Positions 40,372-49,341 are shown, numbered from the stretch's first letter. The stretch is 64,000 nucleotides of DNA from Desulfobacteraceae bacterium (GCA_014237395.1 JABZFP010000029.1:424537-488536); one strand, 5' to 3'. Numbers and translations: made by a program. The notes: a model not told the origin generated them from the letters alone.

Positions 40372-41807
40372 GCACTGGCGCGGGTTATCGCAACCGATGG
40401 TCATTCATGGTTATCGTCGTACTGACGGCCATGCTTTTTCCCCTGTATAGCCAGGCTCAGCAAACCGACACGTCGCCAGTTATTGAGGAAATGGAAGCGG
40501 ATACGGATAACCGTGTCGAGGTTCAACCGATTTCCAGCGATGATGCAATAAAAGCGCGGTTGACGAACATCATGGTGTCGACCGGTTGGTTTGATAACAT
40601 CCAGGTGGAAGTGAATGATGGCGTCGTCTTTCTGGATGGCGGGACGCTTTCTGATAAATACCGCTCTTGGGCCGGTGATCTGGCCAACCGGACGCGGGAC
40701 GTGGTTGCCGTCGTAAACCGAATTCAGGTCAAAACAGGCCCGGCATGGAATTTGGCACCGGCGATCGACGTTATTCGCAATGTGATGCAGCAAACTGTGC
40801 GCGCCTTGCCAATGATCGGTCTTGCGTTGATTATCTTTGTCATCTCCATCGGCGCAGCACGGGCCGTCGCCGTGGTCATGCGAAAACTCCTATCAGAGCG
40901 GCTGAATCCCTTGATTCTCAGCATGGCGGCGCGCACCCTGGCATTGCTGACATTTCTATTGGGCTTGTATCTGGTCTTGCATGTCGCCGGGCTGACGCGG
41001 TTGGCGGCAACCGTTATCGGTGGCACCGGCATCGCCGGTCTGGTTGCCGGCATTGCTTTTCGCGATATCCTCGAAAATTATCTGGCCAGCATCCTGATCA
41101 GTTTGCGCAACCCCTTCCGCCTGGGGGATGTCGTGGATATTGGCGGTCATTTAGGTGTCGTCCAACGCGTCACCTCACGAGGCACGGTTTTGATGGATTT
41201 AAACGGCAATCACATCCAGATTCCCAATGCGACCGTCTATAAAAGCATTATTCAAAATTATACGGCCAATCCAAATCGCCGCGATTTTTTCGAGGTCGGC
41301 ATCGGCTATGAAAATGACATTGCCGAGGCGCAGGAGATCGCTTTCGATGTACTCGTGACGCATCCGGCGGTCCTGACAGAACCGGAGCCATTGGTGCTGA
41401 CGAATCACTTGGGCGCCGCCACAGTCAATCTGAAAGTATACTATTGGTACAATGGTGCAACCCACAACGGCCTGACCATACGATCATCACTATTGCGTCT
41501 GGTCAAAGAGGCCTTTCAGAACCGCGGGATTTCGATGCCGGATGAGGCCCGCGAAATCGTTTTCCCCGAGGATGTTCCGGTCCGGTTGAAGACCGAGGAT
41601 GCGGTCGACCGCCGCGAATACCAGCAACCCGGTAACGCCAGAAGCAAAACGAAAGCCGAAAATAAGCTGATGTTCACCGAAGCAGAGGGCCATCAATTCA
41701 GTGAGGCTGCGCCGATACAAAGACAAGCGCAGCAGGCCAGAAATCCGGAGGAGTCGCCCGACTTACTATCAGAACCAGAGGAAAACCCAACACCTGAGAA
41801 GCCCTGA
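40341..41807 (+). CDS. MscS-family mechanosensitive channel with BON-like N-terminal domain
   Basis: A 488-residue protein. A signal peptide or first helix (WSFMVIVVLTAMLFPLYSQA) is followed by a periplasmic BON-like domain (about 65-130: AIKARLTNIMVSTGWFDNIQVEV, GVVFLDGGTLSDKYRSWAGDLA). Then come three helices with the MscS pore helix (GIAGLVAGIAFRDILENYLAS), the beta domain (NPFRLGDVVDIGGHLGVVQRV) and the cytoplasmic vestibule. The last 70 residues are disordered and Pro/Glu-rich. It opens on membrane tension. Starts inside the DUF2254 gene. Confidence 0.93.
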   Translation: MAVKAAADLLSTGAGYRNRWSFMVIVVLTAMLFPLYSQAQQTDTSPVIEEMEADTDNRVEVQPISSDDAIKARLTNIMVSTGWFDNIQVEVNDGVVFLDGGTLSDKYRSWAGDLANRTRDVVAVVNRIQVKTGPAWNLAPAIDVIRNVMQQTVRALPMIGLALIIFVISIGAARAVAVVMRKLLSERLNPLILSMAARTLALLTFLLGLYLVLHVAGLTRLAATVIGGTGIAGLVAGIAFRDILENYLASILISLRNPFRLGDVVDIGGHLGVVQRVTSRGTVLMDLNGNHIQIPNATVYKSIIQNYTANPNRRDFFEVGIGYENDIAEAQEIAFDVLVTHPAVLTEPEPLVLTNHLGAATVNLKVYYWYNGATHNGLTIRSSLLRLVKEAFQNRGISMPDEAREIVFPEDVPVRLKTEDAVDRREYQQPGNARSKTKAENKLMFTEAEGHQFSEAAPIQRQAQQARNPEESPDLLSEPEENPTPEKP

Positions 41808-41821
41808 AGAAAGGATCGCAA

Positions 41822-42253
41822 ATGCCCCCTGAATCGCCCTTGGCCAAGTTCTGCTTCCCAGTCCGGGTTCGCTTTGCCGACACCGACCTGCAGGGTCACG
41901 TGTTCTTCGGAAATTACTTCACCTACATGGACGAGGCCTTCATGGCCTACATCGATGAACTGGGCTTTGCCTGGGAGACGTTGGGCGAGATGGGGCTGGC
42001 GGTCTACTACGTGGACAGCGGTTGCCAGTTCAAGGGGCCGTCCTTTTTCGGCGACCACCTTAACGTGCACACCCAAATATCGCAACTGGGCAACAGCAGC
42101 CTGACCGCCGAGATGGCGGTGGTGCGGGAACACGATCAGGCTGTTGTGGCCGTCGGTTATATCAAGGGTGTTCTGGTGGACAACCGGACCGAAAAATCCA
42201 CCCCCATCCCCGAAGCACTCCACGAGGCGATTGCCACGTACCAGGACGGCTAA
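41822..42253 (+). CDS. Acyl-CoA thioesterase (4-hydroxybenzoyl-CoA thioesterase type)
   Basis: A 143-residue single hotdog-fold protein. FADTDLQGHVFFGNYFTYMDEAFMAY carries the catalytic Asp and hotdog helix of the YbgC/4-HBT class. LNVHTQISQLGNSSLTAEMAV is the second half. It would hydrolyse short acyl- or aryl-CoA esters. AAAGGA precedes ATG 41822; it follows the channel gene by 14 bases and may share its transcript. Confidence 0.9.
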   Translation: MPPESPLAKFCFPVRVRFADTDLQGHVFFGNYFTYMDEAFMAYIDELGFAWETLGEMGLAVYYVDSGCQFKGPSFFGDHLNVHTQISQLGNSSLTAEMAVVREHDQAVVAVGYIKGVLVDNRTEKSTPIPEALHEAIATYQDG

Positions 42254-42380
42254 AGCGGCAAAGAATTGCGCCCCTTGCGGATACGACGGCAATACGAAGG
42301 CCGCCAACCATGGCCTGAGAAGTAAAAAGACCCATTAAATGCATCTGGATTCAGGCCTTGATCGAAACATCAAAATTAAC

Positions 42381-42406
42381 GGTGGCCGGAGCATGCTCCG
42401 GCCACC
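42381..42406 (-). terminator. Intrinsic terminator of the CARDB gene
   Basis: A perfect 26-base palindrome (13-bp arms, arm GGTGGCCGGAGCA). On the minus strand it is followed by TTAATTTTGATG, a U-rich tail. It also lies downstream of the plus-strand thioesterase gene. Confidence 0.8.
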
Positions 42407-42439
42407 GCCGTTCAAACCAAACACATCTTTTTGCTGCTA

Positions 42440-43498
42440 TCAGGGATGGTACATCCCCCGGAAAAACTGGTGCTGGTAATCACCGCCCGGTTGGCCGTCG
42501 CCATCGCCGTCCAACGGCACCCCTTCCTGGGACAGGATGGTATCCTGCAGGGTGAGGTTGATCTCGCAGTAGCAGGTGGTGGTGCTGGTGCAGTTGCCAC
42601 CGTACGGGGTCTGGTCCGACTCCCAGCGCATAAGGGTGGGGCCTTTGGACCCAAAATGTCCTGACAGCGTTTGCTCGTCCTGCAGAGCCCCATTGTTATA
42701 GTATTTTAGGTGCACCTGAATCGCACTCTCCTCGACGGTGGCAGTATCCACGGACTTGGTTGGGCGCAGGTAAAACACAAAATTGCTGTTACCCGGAGAC
42801 GAATAGGTAGACATGTTCGCTTCCCCGATCTGGAATACGATGGTCATTCGGGGGATATCCCTGGCAGGGTTTGAAACGTCGAGACCGGCGGCGCCCACCG
42901 CACTCGGTGGAATCCCTTTGATGACCCGGAAGGTGCGCTTGCCGGTGTTGTTGCCTTCGTTGGACTCGGCCACGACACTATCCGCATCCGCCACGAATTT
43001 GACCTGGTAGCCACCGACTTTATCTATTTTAAGTTCCCGCACGACCACTTTGGTGGCGTTGGGACCGATGGGCGGCTGGTTAAACGTCACCGGATAGGTT
43101 TCGCCGCCGATAAACACGGCAACCGTGGATGCCGGCGCCAGAGCCACACCCGTGTTGGTGACTTCGGCACTGAATTTTATGGTGTCGTAGGTGGTGGGAT
43201 TGGCCGGTTCAATCTTGATGTTGGTGATCACCAGGTCCGGCTGGATCCGCATGGTAGAGGGAATCCCCTTTACCTCCGCTGGCTTGACGGGAATACCCGG
43301 AGTCGCGGGACGGACTGGGGTTTGCCCCTCGATTTTCAGGGTACTGGGGGGGTTGAGCGTTGTCGGCGTTTTCAGCTGGGGTGCGACAGGAACAGGCGGG
43401 GTCGATTTCACGGCGTCGGCTGCCCATGCGGTTGTTGAAATAAATACCAGCAATGAAACAAGGGCCGCCATCGAAACTATACGCGATTGTCGTTGCAT
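42440..43498 (-). CDS. Exported CARDB-domain protein
   Basis: A 352-residue secreted or periplasmic protein. Signal peptide (SMAALVSLLVFISTTAWAA), then a Pro-rich low-complexity linker (residues 30-80). A CARDB adhesion-type domain follows: PDLVITNIKIEPANPTTYDTIKFSAEVTNTG, with DSVVAESNEGNNTGKRTF closing it (about 85-195). A C-terminal domain contains NCTSTTTCYCEINL and LDGDGDGQPGGDYQHQFF, where DGDGDGQ resembles a calcium-binding loop. The role is unknown, probably envelope or surface binding. Single gene with its own terminator. Confidence 0.85.
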   Translation of the reverse strand: MQRQSRIVSMAALVSLLVFISTTAWAADAVKSTPPVPVAPQLKTPTTLNPPSTLKIEGQTPVRPATPGIPVKPAEVKGIPSTMRIQPDLVITNIKIEPANPTTYDTIKFSAEVTNTGVALAPASTVAVFIGGETYPVTFNQPPIGPNATKVVVRELKIDKVGGYQVKFVADADSVVAESNEGNNTGKRTFRVIKGIPPSAVGAAGLDVSNPARDIPRMTIVFQIGEANMSTYSSPGNSNFVFYLRPTKSVDTATVEESAIQVHLKYYNNGALQDEQTLSGHFGSKGPTLMRWESDQTPYGGNCTSTTTCYCEINLTLQDTILSQEGVPLDGDGDGQPGGDYQHQFFRGMYHP

Positions 43499-43756
43499 TT
43501 CTCCTCCTCAGGTATCGATTGAATGATAGGAACTTTTCAGCACTCAGATGGCATCATGAACGCGAGTCGTGCGGTTAAGAGAAATGGTTCAAAAAAATTA
43601 TAGCATGCACTATTTTTCTTTCAAGAAAATACGTACTGGGGCAGATTGCAACAGGATCGTCGCATATGCTAAGCGTTCACAACCAACGGCATTTCCCCCC
43701 GGAATACGAAATTTTATCCTATTGCTCCGTATTAAAGACTGAAAGGCGATTCGTCC

Positions 43757-44794
43757 ATGAAAGCTATGGTCCTTGACGGCCCCTGCCGTCTGGAAGACAA
43801 CCCAACCCCCCTGAAATTGATGGTCCTGCCCGATCCCGTACCCGCCGAGGGCGAAATTCTGGTCAAGGTGACGGTCTGCGGTGTCTGCCACACCGAACTG
43901 GACGAAATCGAAGGCCGCACCCCGCCGCCGCGGTTCCCCATTGTGCCCGGCCACCAGGTGGTGGGGCGGGTGGCAGCACCTGGTCCGAATGCCAGGATCT
44001 TCGCCAACGGGGACCGGGTGGGCATCGCCTGGATTTTTTCGGCCTGCGGTCATTGCCGGTTCTGCCGTAACGGCAACGAGAACCTTTGCCCGGACTTCAA
44101 GGCCACGGGTCGGGATGCGCACGGCGGGTACGCCGAATACATGACGGTGCCGGAAGCCTTCGCCCACCCCATCCCCCCTGTTTTCAGCGATGCCGAAGCC
44201 GCACCGCTGTTGTGCGCCGGCGCGGTGGGCTATCGATCGCTGCGATTAACCGGAATGACGGATGGTCAAACATTAGGCCTGACCGGGTTCGGCGCTTCCG
44301 GGCACCTCGTACTGAAGATGGTGCAGCATCGCTACCCGGCGACCCGGGTGTTCGTCTTTGCCCGTAGCGCCAAAGAGCGTGTGTTTGCCCAAGAACTGGG
44401 CGCCATGTGGGCTGGAGACATCGGAGAAGCATGCCCCGAAAAGCTGGACAGCATTATCGACACCACTCCGGCCTGGAAACCCGTGGTGGAAGCACTGAAA
44501 AGCCTGGCCCCCGGCGGTCGGCTGGTAATCAACGCCATCGGCAAAGAGGACGGCGACAAGGGCGAACTCCTGCGGCTGGACTACCCCGCCCACCTGTGGA
44601 TGGAAAAGGAAATCAAGAGTGTCGCCAACGTCAGCCGGCGGGACGTGCGCGAATTTCTGTCCCTGGCCGCCGAAATGGGGATCAAGCCCGAATTTCAAGA
44701 ATTCGCCCTGGTAGAGGCCAATCAGGCCCTGATGGAACTCAAAAGCCGCAAAATACGCGGCGCCAAGGTGTTGAGAATTGATGCCGCCACTTAA
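43757..44794 (+). CDS. Zinc-dependent alcohol dehydrogenase
   Basis: A 345-residue medium-chain dehydrogenase of the AdhP/zinc-binding ADH type. Catalytic zinc ligands are in VCGVCHTELDEIEG, the PGHQVVG His-Glu-like site and further ligands. Structural zinc cysteines are in ACGHCRFCRNGNENLC. The NAD-binding turn is LTGFGASGHLVLKM (about 178). HGGYAEYMTVPEAFAHPIP is typical of this subgroup. Oxidises alcohols or reduces aldehydes. Followed by a clear terminator at 44920. Confidence 0.93.
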   Translation: MKAMVLDGPCRLEDNPTPLKLMVLPDPVPAEGEILVKVTVCGVCHTELDEIEGRTPPPRFPIVPGHQVVGRVAAPGPNARIFANGDRVGIAWIFSACGHCRFCRNGNENLCPDFKATGRDAHGGYAEYMTVPEAFAHPIPPVFSDAEAAPLLCAGAVGYRSLRLTGMTDGQTLGLTGFGASGHLVLKMVQHRYPATRVFVFARSAKERVFAQELGAMWAGDIGEACPEKLDSIIDTTPAWKPVVEALKSLAPGGRLVINAIGKEDGDKGELLRLDYPAHLWMEKEIKSVANVSRRDVREFLSLAAEMGIKPEFQEFALVEANQALMELKSRKIRGAKVLRIDAAT

Positions 44795-44919
44795 GTGATG
44801 GGTATTACCAGGATGGCGACAAAGTGGTTTTGCATACTGTCGATGGTCGACAATATTAAGCGGTGGCCCTGCTTCCAACACCGCAATCTCTGAAAAAACA
44901 GTGCGGCTGGCCGTAAAAG

Positions 44920-44950
44920 AAAGGTCAACAGGACTCGATTTGACCTTTTT
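44920..44950 (+). terminator. Intrinsic terminator after the alcohol dehydrogenase
   Basis: AAAGGTCAA (44920-44928) and TTGACCTTT (44940-44948) form a 9-bp stem with an 11-base loop, running into a T-rich tail. Confidence 0.75.
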
Positions 44951-45021
44951 CACGGAGTGCGGCTATATGGATGCTTGCAAGGGGGTTTCCCTAAAAGGAA
45001 TCATCGTATCAGGAGGTCGAT

Positions 45022-45573
45022 ATGGCCGAAGGGTTTTCAGGGGGACCGGTCACCCGCTGGACCGGCGGGCGCAATATGCGCCTGGTGGAAGCACTGTCCT
45101 ATGAGGACCGTAAGGGTAAAATCTGGGAAGCCCCGGCCGGCAGTGAAATCAACGGCGCCACCATCCCCCGGGCCCTGTGGACCTCCATCGGGGCCCCCTT
45201 TGTAGGGAACTACCGTCGGGCCACCATTGTCCATGATTATTTTGTGGGAGAGCTGTCCAACCCCGCGGTAACCCCGGCCGAGCGGAAAGCCGCCGACCGC
45301 ATGTTCTACCATGCCTGCCGCCACGACGGCTGCAGCCGGAAATTCGCCGGAATTCTCTACGTCGGCGTGTGCCTGGGCACCTGGATCGCAACGCTGGGAG
45401 AACCCTTTCAGAAATCCATCGGCGGCGACCAACTAGAATATCAGCGGGATGTGCCGGAAAACGAATTTGCCACCCAGAAATTCTGGCAAATCGTCGATGA
45501 CTGCGACGGCGCTATCGAAAACGAGGATCTCGACGCCATCGACGCCATTTTAAAGCACCATTTGACCGGCTGA
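45022..45573 (+). CDS. DUF1353 family protein
   Basis: A 183-residue protein of the DUF1353 family. EAPAGSEINGATIPRALWTSIG and YRRATIVHDYFVGE are its hallmark, followed by ADRMFYHAC. Members occur in phages and bacterial chromosomes; function is unknown. AGGAGG lies before ATG 45022. No other phage gene is near, so I treat it as an isolated chromosomal gene. Confidence 0.85.
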   Translation: MAEGFSGGPVTRWTGGRNMRLVEALSYEDRKGKIWEAPAGSEINGATIPRALWTSIGAPFVGNYRRATIVHDYFVGELSNPAVTPAERKAADRMFYHACRHDGCSRKFAGILYVGVCLGTWIATLGEPFQKSIGGDQLEYQRDVPENEFATQKFWQIVDDCDGAIENEDLDAIDAILKHHLTG

Positions 45574-45767
45574 GGCCGTCCCGACTGGAAAAATTTTGAC
45601 CGCTTTTGCGTCTCCACCTGCCATCCAAGGCAACACGCACCTCCATCCGTCATTCAGACGGCGCAACAAAACCCCCATCTCTGGATGAGCTGGCCGCTTA
45701 ACGCACCGTGTATCGGTCGACATGCGGGACAGACTACTGGAAACAGATCCAAAAAACGTTTGCAACC

Positions 45768-46472
45768 CTACCCGGTGATGTCGAAATTCTGATCCTGATA
45801 ATGTTGATAATAGATTTTTATCTTGGCGATATAGCGGTGGGTCGCCTTGAACGGCGGAATGCCGTTGTGCTTTCGAACGTTGCGGCTTCCGGCATTGTAG
45901 GCGGCCAGGGCCAGTTCGATATCATTGTCGAAACGATTCATTAGTTTTTTAAGGTACCGGGTGCCCGCCATAATATTCGCCTGGGGGTCGAGGGCGTCTT
46001 CAACGCCCAGAGCGCTTGCCGTGCGGGGCATCAGCTGCATCAACCCCTGCGCCCCGGCCCTGCTGACGGCACGTGGGTTGAAGCCGGATTCCGCCATGAT
46101 AACGGCCTTGATGACCGCGGGATCCATGTCGTAACGATCGGCGGCCGATAGAATATGCCGGTCATAGGCTTGATCTCCATTTTTGCCGCGGAATGGCACC
46201 ATGTCGGGAAGCAGGGCAGGCGGGGTTTGCCATTTTGCCCGGGAACGCGGGGCGAATTCGACAGGAGCGACATTGGCCAATCCTCCCGCGCAGGAAATCG
46301 CCGGACTTTCCGATGCGGGCGGCTGGTGTGCAATCTTCTTGATAACGACGATTGCGGTTGACGGTGTTTGCGGCGAACCGCCCTGTAGCATGATGGAGAC
46401 CGTCAGCGTTAGCACCAGCATGGCTATCGTCAGGGGTTGGCTTGCGATCGATATGGCCTTTGCGCCGATCAT
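45768..46472 (-). CDS. Lytic transglycosylase (SLT domain)
   Basis: A 234-residue periplasmic muramidase-like enzyme. A hydrophobic N-terminus (AKAISIASQPLTIAMLVLTLTVSIML) acts as signal or anchor, then a linker to about residue 100. The SLT domain has DPAVIKAVIMAESGFNPRAVSRAGAQGLMQLMP (catalytic Glu in AESGF), NIMAGTRYLKKLM and ALAAYNAGSRNVRKHNGIP. It cleaves peptidoglycan glycan strands with 1,6-anhydro product formation. Start at 46472 after AGGAG; 14 further codons are open. A likely sigma-54 promoter and two activator sites lie directly upstream. Confidence 0.93.
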   Translation of the reverse strand: MIGAKAISIASQPLTIAMLVLTLTVSIMLQGGSPQTPSTAIVVIKKIAHQPPASESPAISCAGGLANVAPVEFAPRSRAKWQTPPALLPDMVPFRGKNGDQAYDRHILSAADRYDMDPAVIKAVIMAESGFNPRAVSRAGAQGLMQLMPRTASALGVEDALDPQANIMAGTRYLKKLMNRFDNDIELALAAYNAGSRNVRKHNGIPPFKATHRYIAKIKIYYQHYQDQNFDITG

Positions 46473-46513
46473 TGTGTGTCTCCTCTGCAAAAAACCAAAG
46501 TCTACGCCAACCA

Positions 46514-46530
46514 TAACAAGACCCGTGCCA
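46514..46530 (-). promoter_or_regulatory. Probable sigma-54 (-24/-12) promoter of the transglycosylase gene
   Basis: The minus strand reads TGGCACGGGTCTTGTTA. The -24 box TGGCACG is perfect and the spacing to the -12 box is right. The -12 box is TTGTT instead of TTGCA, one deviation at the normally conserved C. Transcription would start near 46504, giving a leader of about 30 bases with AGGAG before the start at 46472. Confidence 0.65.
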
Positions 46531-46596
46531 ATTCAATAACCATATGGATTTAATTAGGATTTGAGTTTTATAGATAAGTCGACAGCGGTGGTGACC

Positions 46597-46642
46597 ATCA
46601 ATTTGATCGGCATGGGGAAGCGGGTGACTATCAAATTGATAG
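46597..46642. promoter_or_regulatory. Tandem activator-binding sites upstream of the sigma-54 promoter
   Basis: GTGACCATCAATTTGAT and GTGACTATCAAATTGATAG are two copies of a palindrome (ATCAA-N-TTGAT) centred at 46602 and 46635, 33 bases apart, or three helical turns. They lie about 100 and 130 bases upstream of the predicted start, as for NtrC-type enhancers. They sit between the stop of the regulator gene and the transglycosylase. Confidence 0.65.
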
Positions 46643-46646
46643 ACTA

Positions 46647-48011
46647 CTAGCGGAGCTGATAAGCTTTCAGCTTACGGTAGAGGGTGGCTTCGCCGATCCC
46701 GAGGATACGGGCGGCGGCTTTTCGATTACCGCCGCTCTTGCTCAGGGCATTGTGCACGGCGGTCTTTTCGTAGGACGCCAGACTGTCGTCGAGGGGCGAT
46801 AAAGGGGATGGGGATTGATCGTCGGCGTTTCCGGTGATCGCCTCCGGCAGATCGCCCGGCGTGATGGTTTCGTCCTGTCCCAGAGCCAGCGCCCTGCGAA
46901 TGGCATTTTCCAACTCACGCACATTGCCGGGCCAATGGTACGCCATCAAACAGGCCATGGCGTCATCACGGATGGGTTTCGGCGATGCGAAACCGGCGCT
47001 GAATTTGGCGGCGAAATGGACGGCCAGCAGAGGAATGTCATTGGCACGCTCGCGAAGCGGCGGTAGCGTAATCGGCACCACGCTCAACCGGTAAAACAGA
47101 TCTTCACGAAACCGGCCGGCTTGGACTTCGGCGGCCAGGTCACGGTGGGTGGCCCCCACGATGCGGATGTCCACCGCGACGGTGCGAGTACTTCCCACCG
47201 GACGAACGGCGTTTTCCTGGAGGGTACGCAAAAATTTAGCCTGGGTGCTCGGGGGCAGTTCGCCGATTTCATCCAGAAAGAGCGTCCCGCCGTGGGCGGA
47301 ACGGACCACCCCCACTGCCGATTGATGGGCGCCGGTAAAGGCGCCTTTGACATGGCCGAACAACTCGCTTTCAACCAGATTCTCGCTGATCGCGCCGCAG
47401 TCGACCGGGACAAAGGGTTGCGTGCTGCGGGGGCTGTGGTGATGAATGGCCCGGGCCACAAGCTCCTTGCCGGTGCCGGTTTCTCCATAAATCAGCGTGG
47501 TTGCCTCCGAGAGCGCCGCCCGGGTGATGGTCTGTTTGACCGCCTGCATGGCCTGAGCCTTGCCGATAAGCTGATGAAAACCAGAAGGCTGATAGCCCCG
47601 GGTTTTAAGGCGACGGTTTTCGGATCGCAGGCGCCAGATTTGAACAAGCTGCCCCATACGGACACGTAACGCCTCGGGCTGAAAAGGCTTTTCCAGAAAA
47701 TCAGCCGCACCCTCTTTCATGGCCGTGACGGCTGTTTCAATTTTCCCCTGGCCGGTCAGCATGATGACCTGCATCTGCGGATCTTTCCGCATCAACCAGC
47801 GGAGAAGTTCCAGCCCGTCCATGCCGGGCATCTGGTAATCGATCAAGGCGGCATTGACCGAAGCGTTTTTCACCAACGCCAGAGCTTCAGGTCCGGATCC
47901 GGCCGTGATCAGCCGATACCCGTCCTTATGAAACAGCCGCTTGAGACCGGAAAGGGTCCTGGGGTCGTCGTCCACCAGGAGCAGTGTGAATGTATCGGTT
48001 TGATTCACCAT
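46647..48011 (-). CDS. Sigma-54-dependent response regulator (NtrC/AtoC family)
   Basis: About 454 residues. A receiver domain (1-120) has LLVDDDPRTL acidic pair, phospho-Asp in ALIDYQMPG and MLTGQG, FLEKPF. The AAA+ domain shows GETGTGKELVARAIH Walker A, GAFTGA (sigma-54 contact) and FLDEIGELP. A Fis-type helix-turn-helix at the end reads GNRKAAARILGIGEATLYRKL. It needs phosphorylation, but no histidine kinase lies in the window, so it is an orphan. The start may be 48011 or 48047; ribosome-binding sites are poor. It probably acts on the transglycosylase downstream and perhaps on itself. Confidence 0.93.
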   Translation of the reverse strand: MVNQTDTFTLLLVDDDPRTLSGLKRLFHKDGYRLITAGSGPEALALVKNASVNAALIDYQMPGMDGLELLRWLMRKDPQMQVIMLTGQGKIETAVTAMKEGAADFLEKPFQPEALRVRMGQLVQIWRLRSENRRLKTRGYQPSGFHQLIGKAQAMQAVKQTITRAALSEATTLIYGETGTGKELVARAIHHHSPRSTQPFVPVDCGAISENLVESELFGHVKGAFTGAHQSAVGVVRSAHGGTLFLDEIGELPPSTQAKFLRTLQENAVRPVGSTRTVAVDIRIVGATHRDLAAEVQAGRFREDLFYRLSVVPITLPPLRERANDIPLLAVHFAAKFSAGFASPKPIRDDAMACLMAYHWPGNVRELENAIRRALALGQDETITPGDLPEAITGNADDQSPSPLSPLDDSLASYEKTAVHNALSKSGGNRKAAARILGIGEATLYRKLKAYQLR

Positions 48012-48054
48012 AAGAGCACAATTAAAGGAAGGGGATCGTAAAAACAAGCGCTAT

Positions 48055-48069
48055 CTATCATTATGATAG
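48055..48069. promoter_or_regulatory. Palindrome upstream of the regulator gene, possible autoregulatory site
   Basis: CTATCATTATGATAG is a perfect 15-base palindrome and resembles CTATCAAATTGATAG at 46628. It lies 44-58 bases before the regulator's start at 48011. Confidence 0.5.
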
Positions 48070-48272
48070 TTTGAGGCCCTGTCATTTCAAACCTGATCAG
48101 GTAATCCTTATCCGCAGTGCGATCCCGTCGATGCGACGGATTAGGTTGCAAACTTTTCGGAAATGCGCTGAAATCAACTTTGGCCGGTCCTACGCCACGT
48201 TCTCCCCGACACGGTACAATGGCCGTCCGGAAATCACGATTTCCCAGCACCTTCAACCTCAGGAGGCCCTTC

Positions 48273-48746
48273 ATGAGAACTGACACCAGCAATATGCGTC
48301 GCCCGTCGTGGTTTGCCTCCGTATCCCTTTGCCTGCTTTTGTCTCTGGCAGGATGCATGTCCGTCGGTGGCGGGAAAAAGCCTGCGGCGATTCCCCTGAC
48401 GGATATCACATGGCAGTGGATCGAAACCGTTGATCAAGAAAGCGGCGTACGAACCACGGTGGCGTATCCTGAGAATTACACCATCGTGTTCGGGACGGAC
48501 GGCACCTTCCGCGGCAAGGCCGACTGCAACCTTATCGGCGGCCGTTACGTCAACACGGAGGGCTTTAAAATCACGCCGGGCCCATCCACCATGGCCTACT
48601 GCGGTGAGAATTCACTTGATCAGAAATACCTGGAGGGACTGGGCCTGGCCAGGGCCGGCGGGCTGGACGGCAGCGGTCACCTTACGCTTGAATCAGCCAG
48701 GAGTGGCATCCGTATGCTGTTTCGGAATGGCGGGGTAGCCCCTTGA
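48273..48746 (+). CDS. META-domain lipoprotein
   Basis: A 157-residue lipoprotein. The signal peptide ends at the lipobox SLAGC (Cys about residue 28). The META/HslJ-like domain shows LTDITWQWIETV, YTIVFGTDGTFRGKADCNLIGGRY and TMAYCGENSLDQKYLEGL. HslJ relatives are linked to heat shock and novobiocin resistance; here the role is unknown. AGGAGG before ATG 48273 decides the start; the frame is open for 52 more codons upstream. First gene of a coupled operon: its stop overlaps the next start. Confidence 0.88.
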   Translation: MRTDTSNMRRPSWFASVSLCLLLSLAGCMSVGGGKKPAAIPLTDITWQWIETVDQESGVRTTVAYPENYTIVFGTDGTFRGKADCNLIGGRYVNTEGFKITPGPSTMAYCGENSLDQKYLEGLGLARAGGLDGSGHLTLESARSGIRMLFRNGGVAP

Positions 48747-49312
48747 CAGTCACCGGCGTGAAATATTTCCTTAGCATACTGATCGTCTTGTCCACCCATG
48801 CTGCACTGGCAGATATCTACAAGTGTGTCGATGCCGATGGCACCATCACCTACTCGGACACAGGGTGCCCCGAGGGTGCCAAAACAGTCGAAAAAAAGCC
48901 GGAGATCAACGCTGCCGAAACCCCAAGAAAGCTTCCCCGGACACCACTGAAAGATCGCTTGAACCGCCTGCTGACCGCAGATCGGCATCCGGTGCGGATA
49001 ACGCCCCGGGTCGTGCTGGGCGTGTATGGCGTCATGAGCCTTGTCTGCTTTATCGCCACCTATCGCGACAAGCGCAAATCCCTGACCCGGCAATGGCGAA
49101 CGCCCGAACGGACCCTGCACTTCCTTGAAATGCTGGGCGGCTGGCCCGGCGGGTTGATCGCCCAGCAGGTGCTCCGGCACAAAACCCGCAAGCTTTCCTA
49201 CCAGGTGATTTTCTGGAGTATTGTCGCCCTGCACGGTTTGGCTTGGGCCGAGGTCTTGCGTGATTTTGCAATGTCCCGGGCGGTGATGGATTTCGTTCGC
49301 CGTATGGTCTAA
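48743..49312 (+). CDS. DUF4124-DUF1294 fusion protein
   Basis: A 189-residue protein starting at TTG 48743, overlapping the stop of the lipoprotein gene (TTGA). Signal sequence KYFLSILIVLSTHAALA, then a DUF4124 domain (DIYKCVDADGTITYSDTGCPEG). After a linker comes a DUF1294 membrane region: LGVYGVMSLVCFIATYRDKR, then RTPERTLHFLEMLGGWPGGLIAQQVLRHKTRK with further helices. Both domains are of unknown function and this order is not the common stand-alone form. Member of the envelope operon with lepB. Confidence 0.85.
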   Translation: MTVTGVKYFLSILIVLSTHAALADIYKCVDADGTITYSDTGCPEGAKTVEKKPEINAAETPRKLPRTPLKDRLNRLLTADRHPVRITPRVVLGVYGVMSLVCFIATYRDKRKSLTRQWRTPERTLHFLEMLGGWPGGLIAQQVLRHKTRKLSYQVIFWSIVALHGLAWAEVLRDFAMSRAVMDFVRRMV

Positions 49313-49341
49313 ACGATCGATTTGGAGCAGGATCCAGCCCC

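Noticed and set aside
45022..45573. Prophage remnant suggested by DUF1353
   Set aside because: No other phage gene, integrase or attachment site nearby; the family is also chromosomal.
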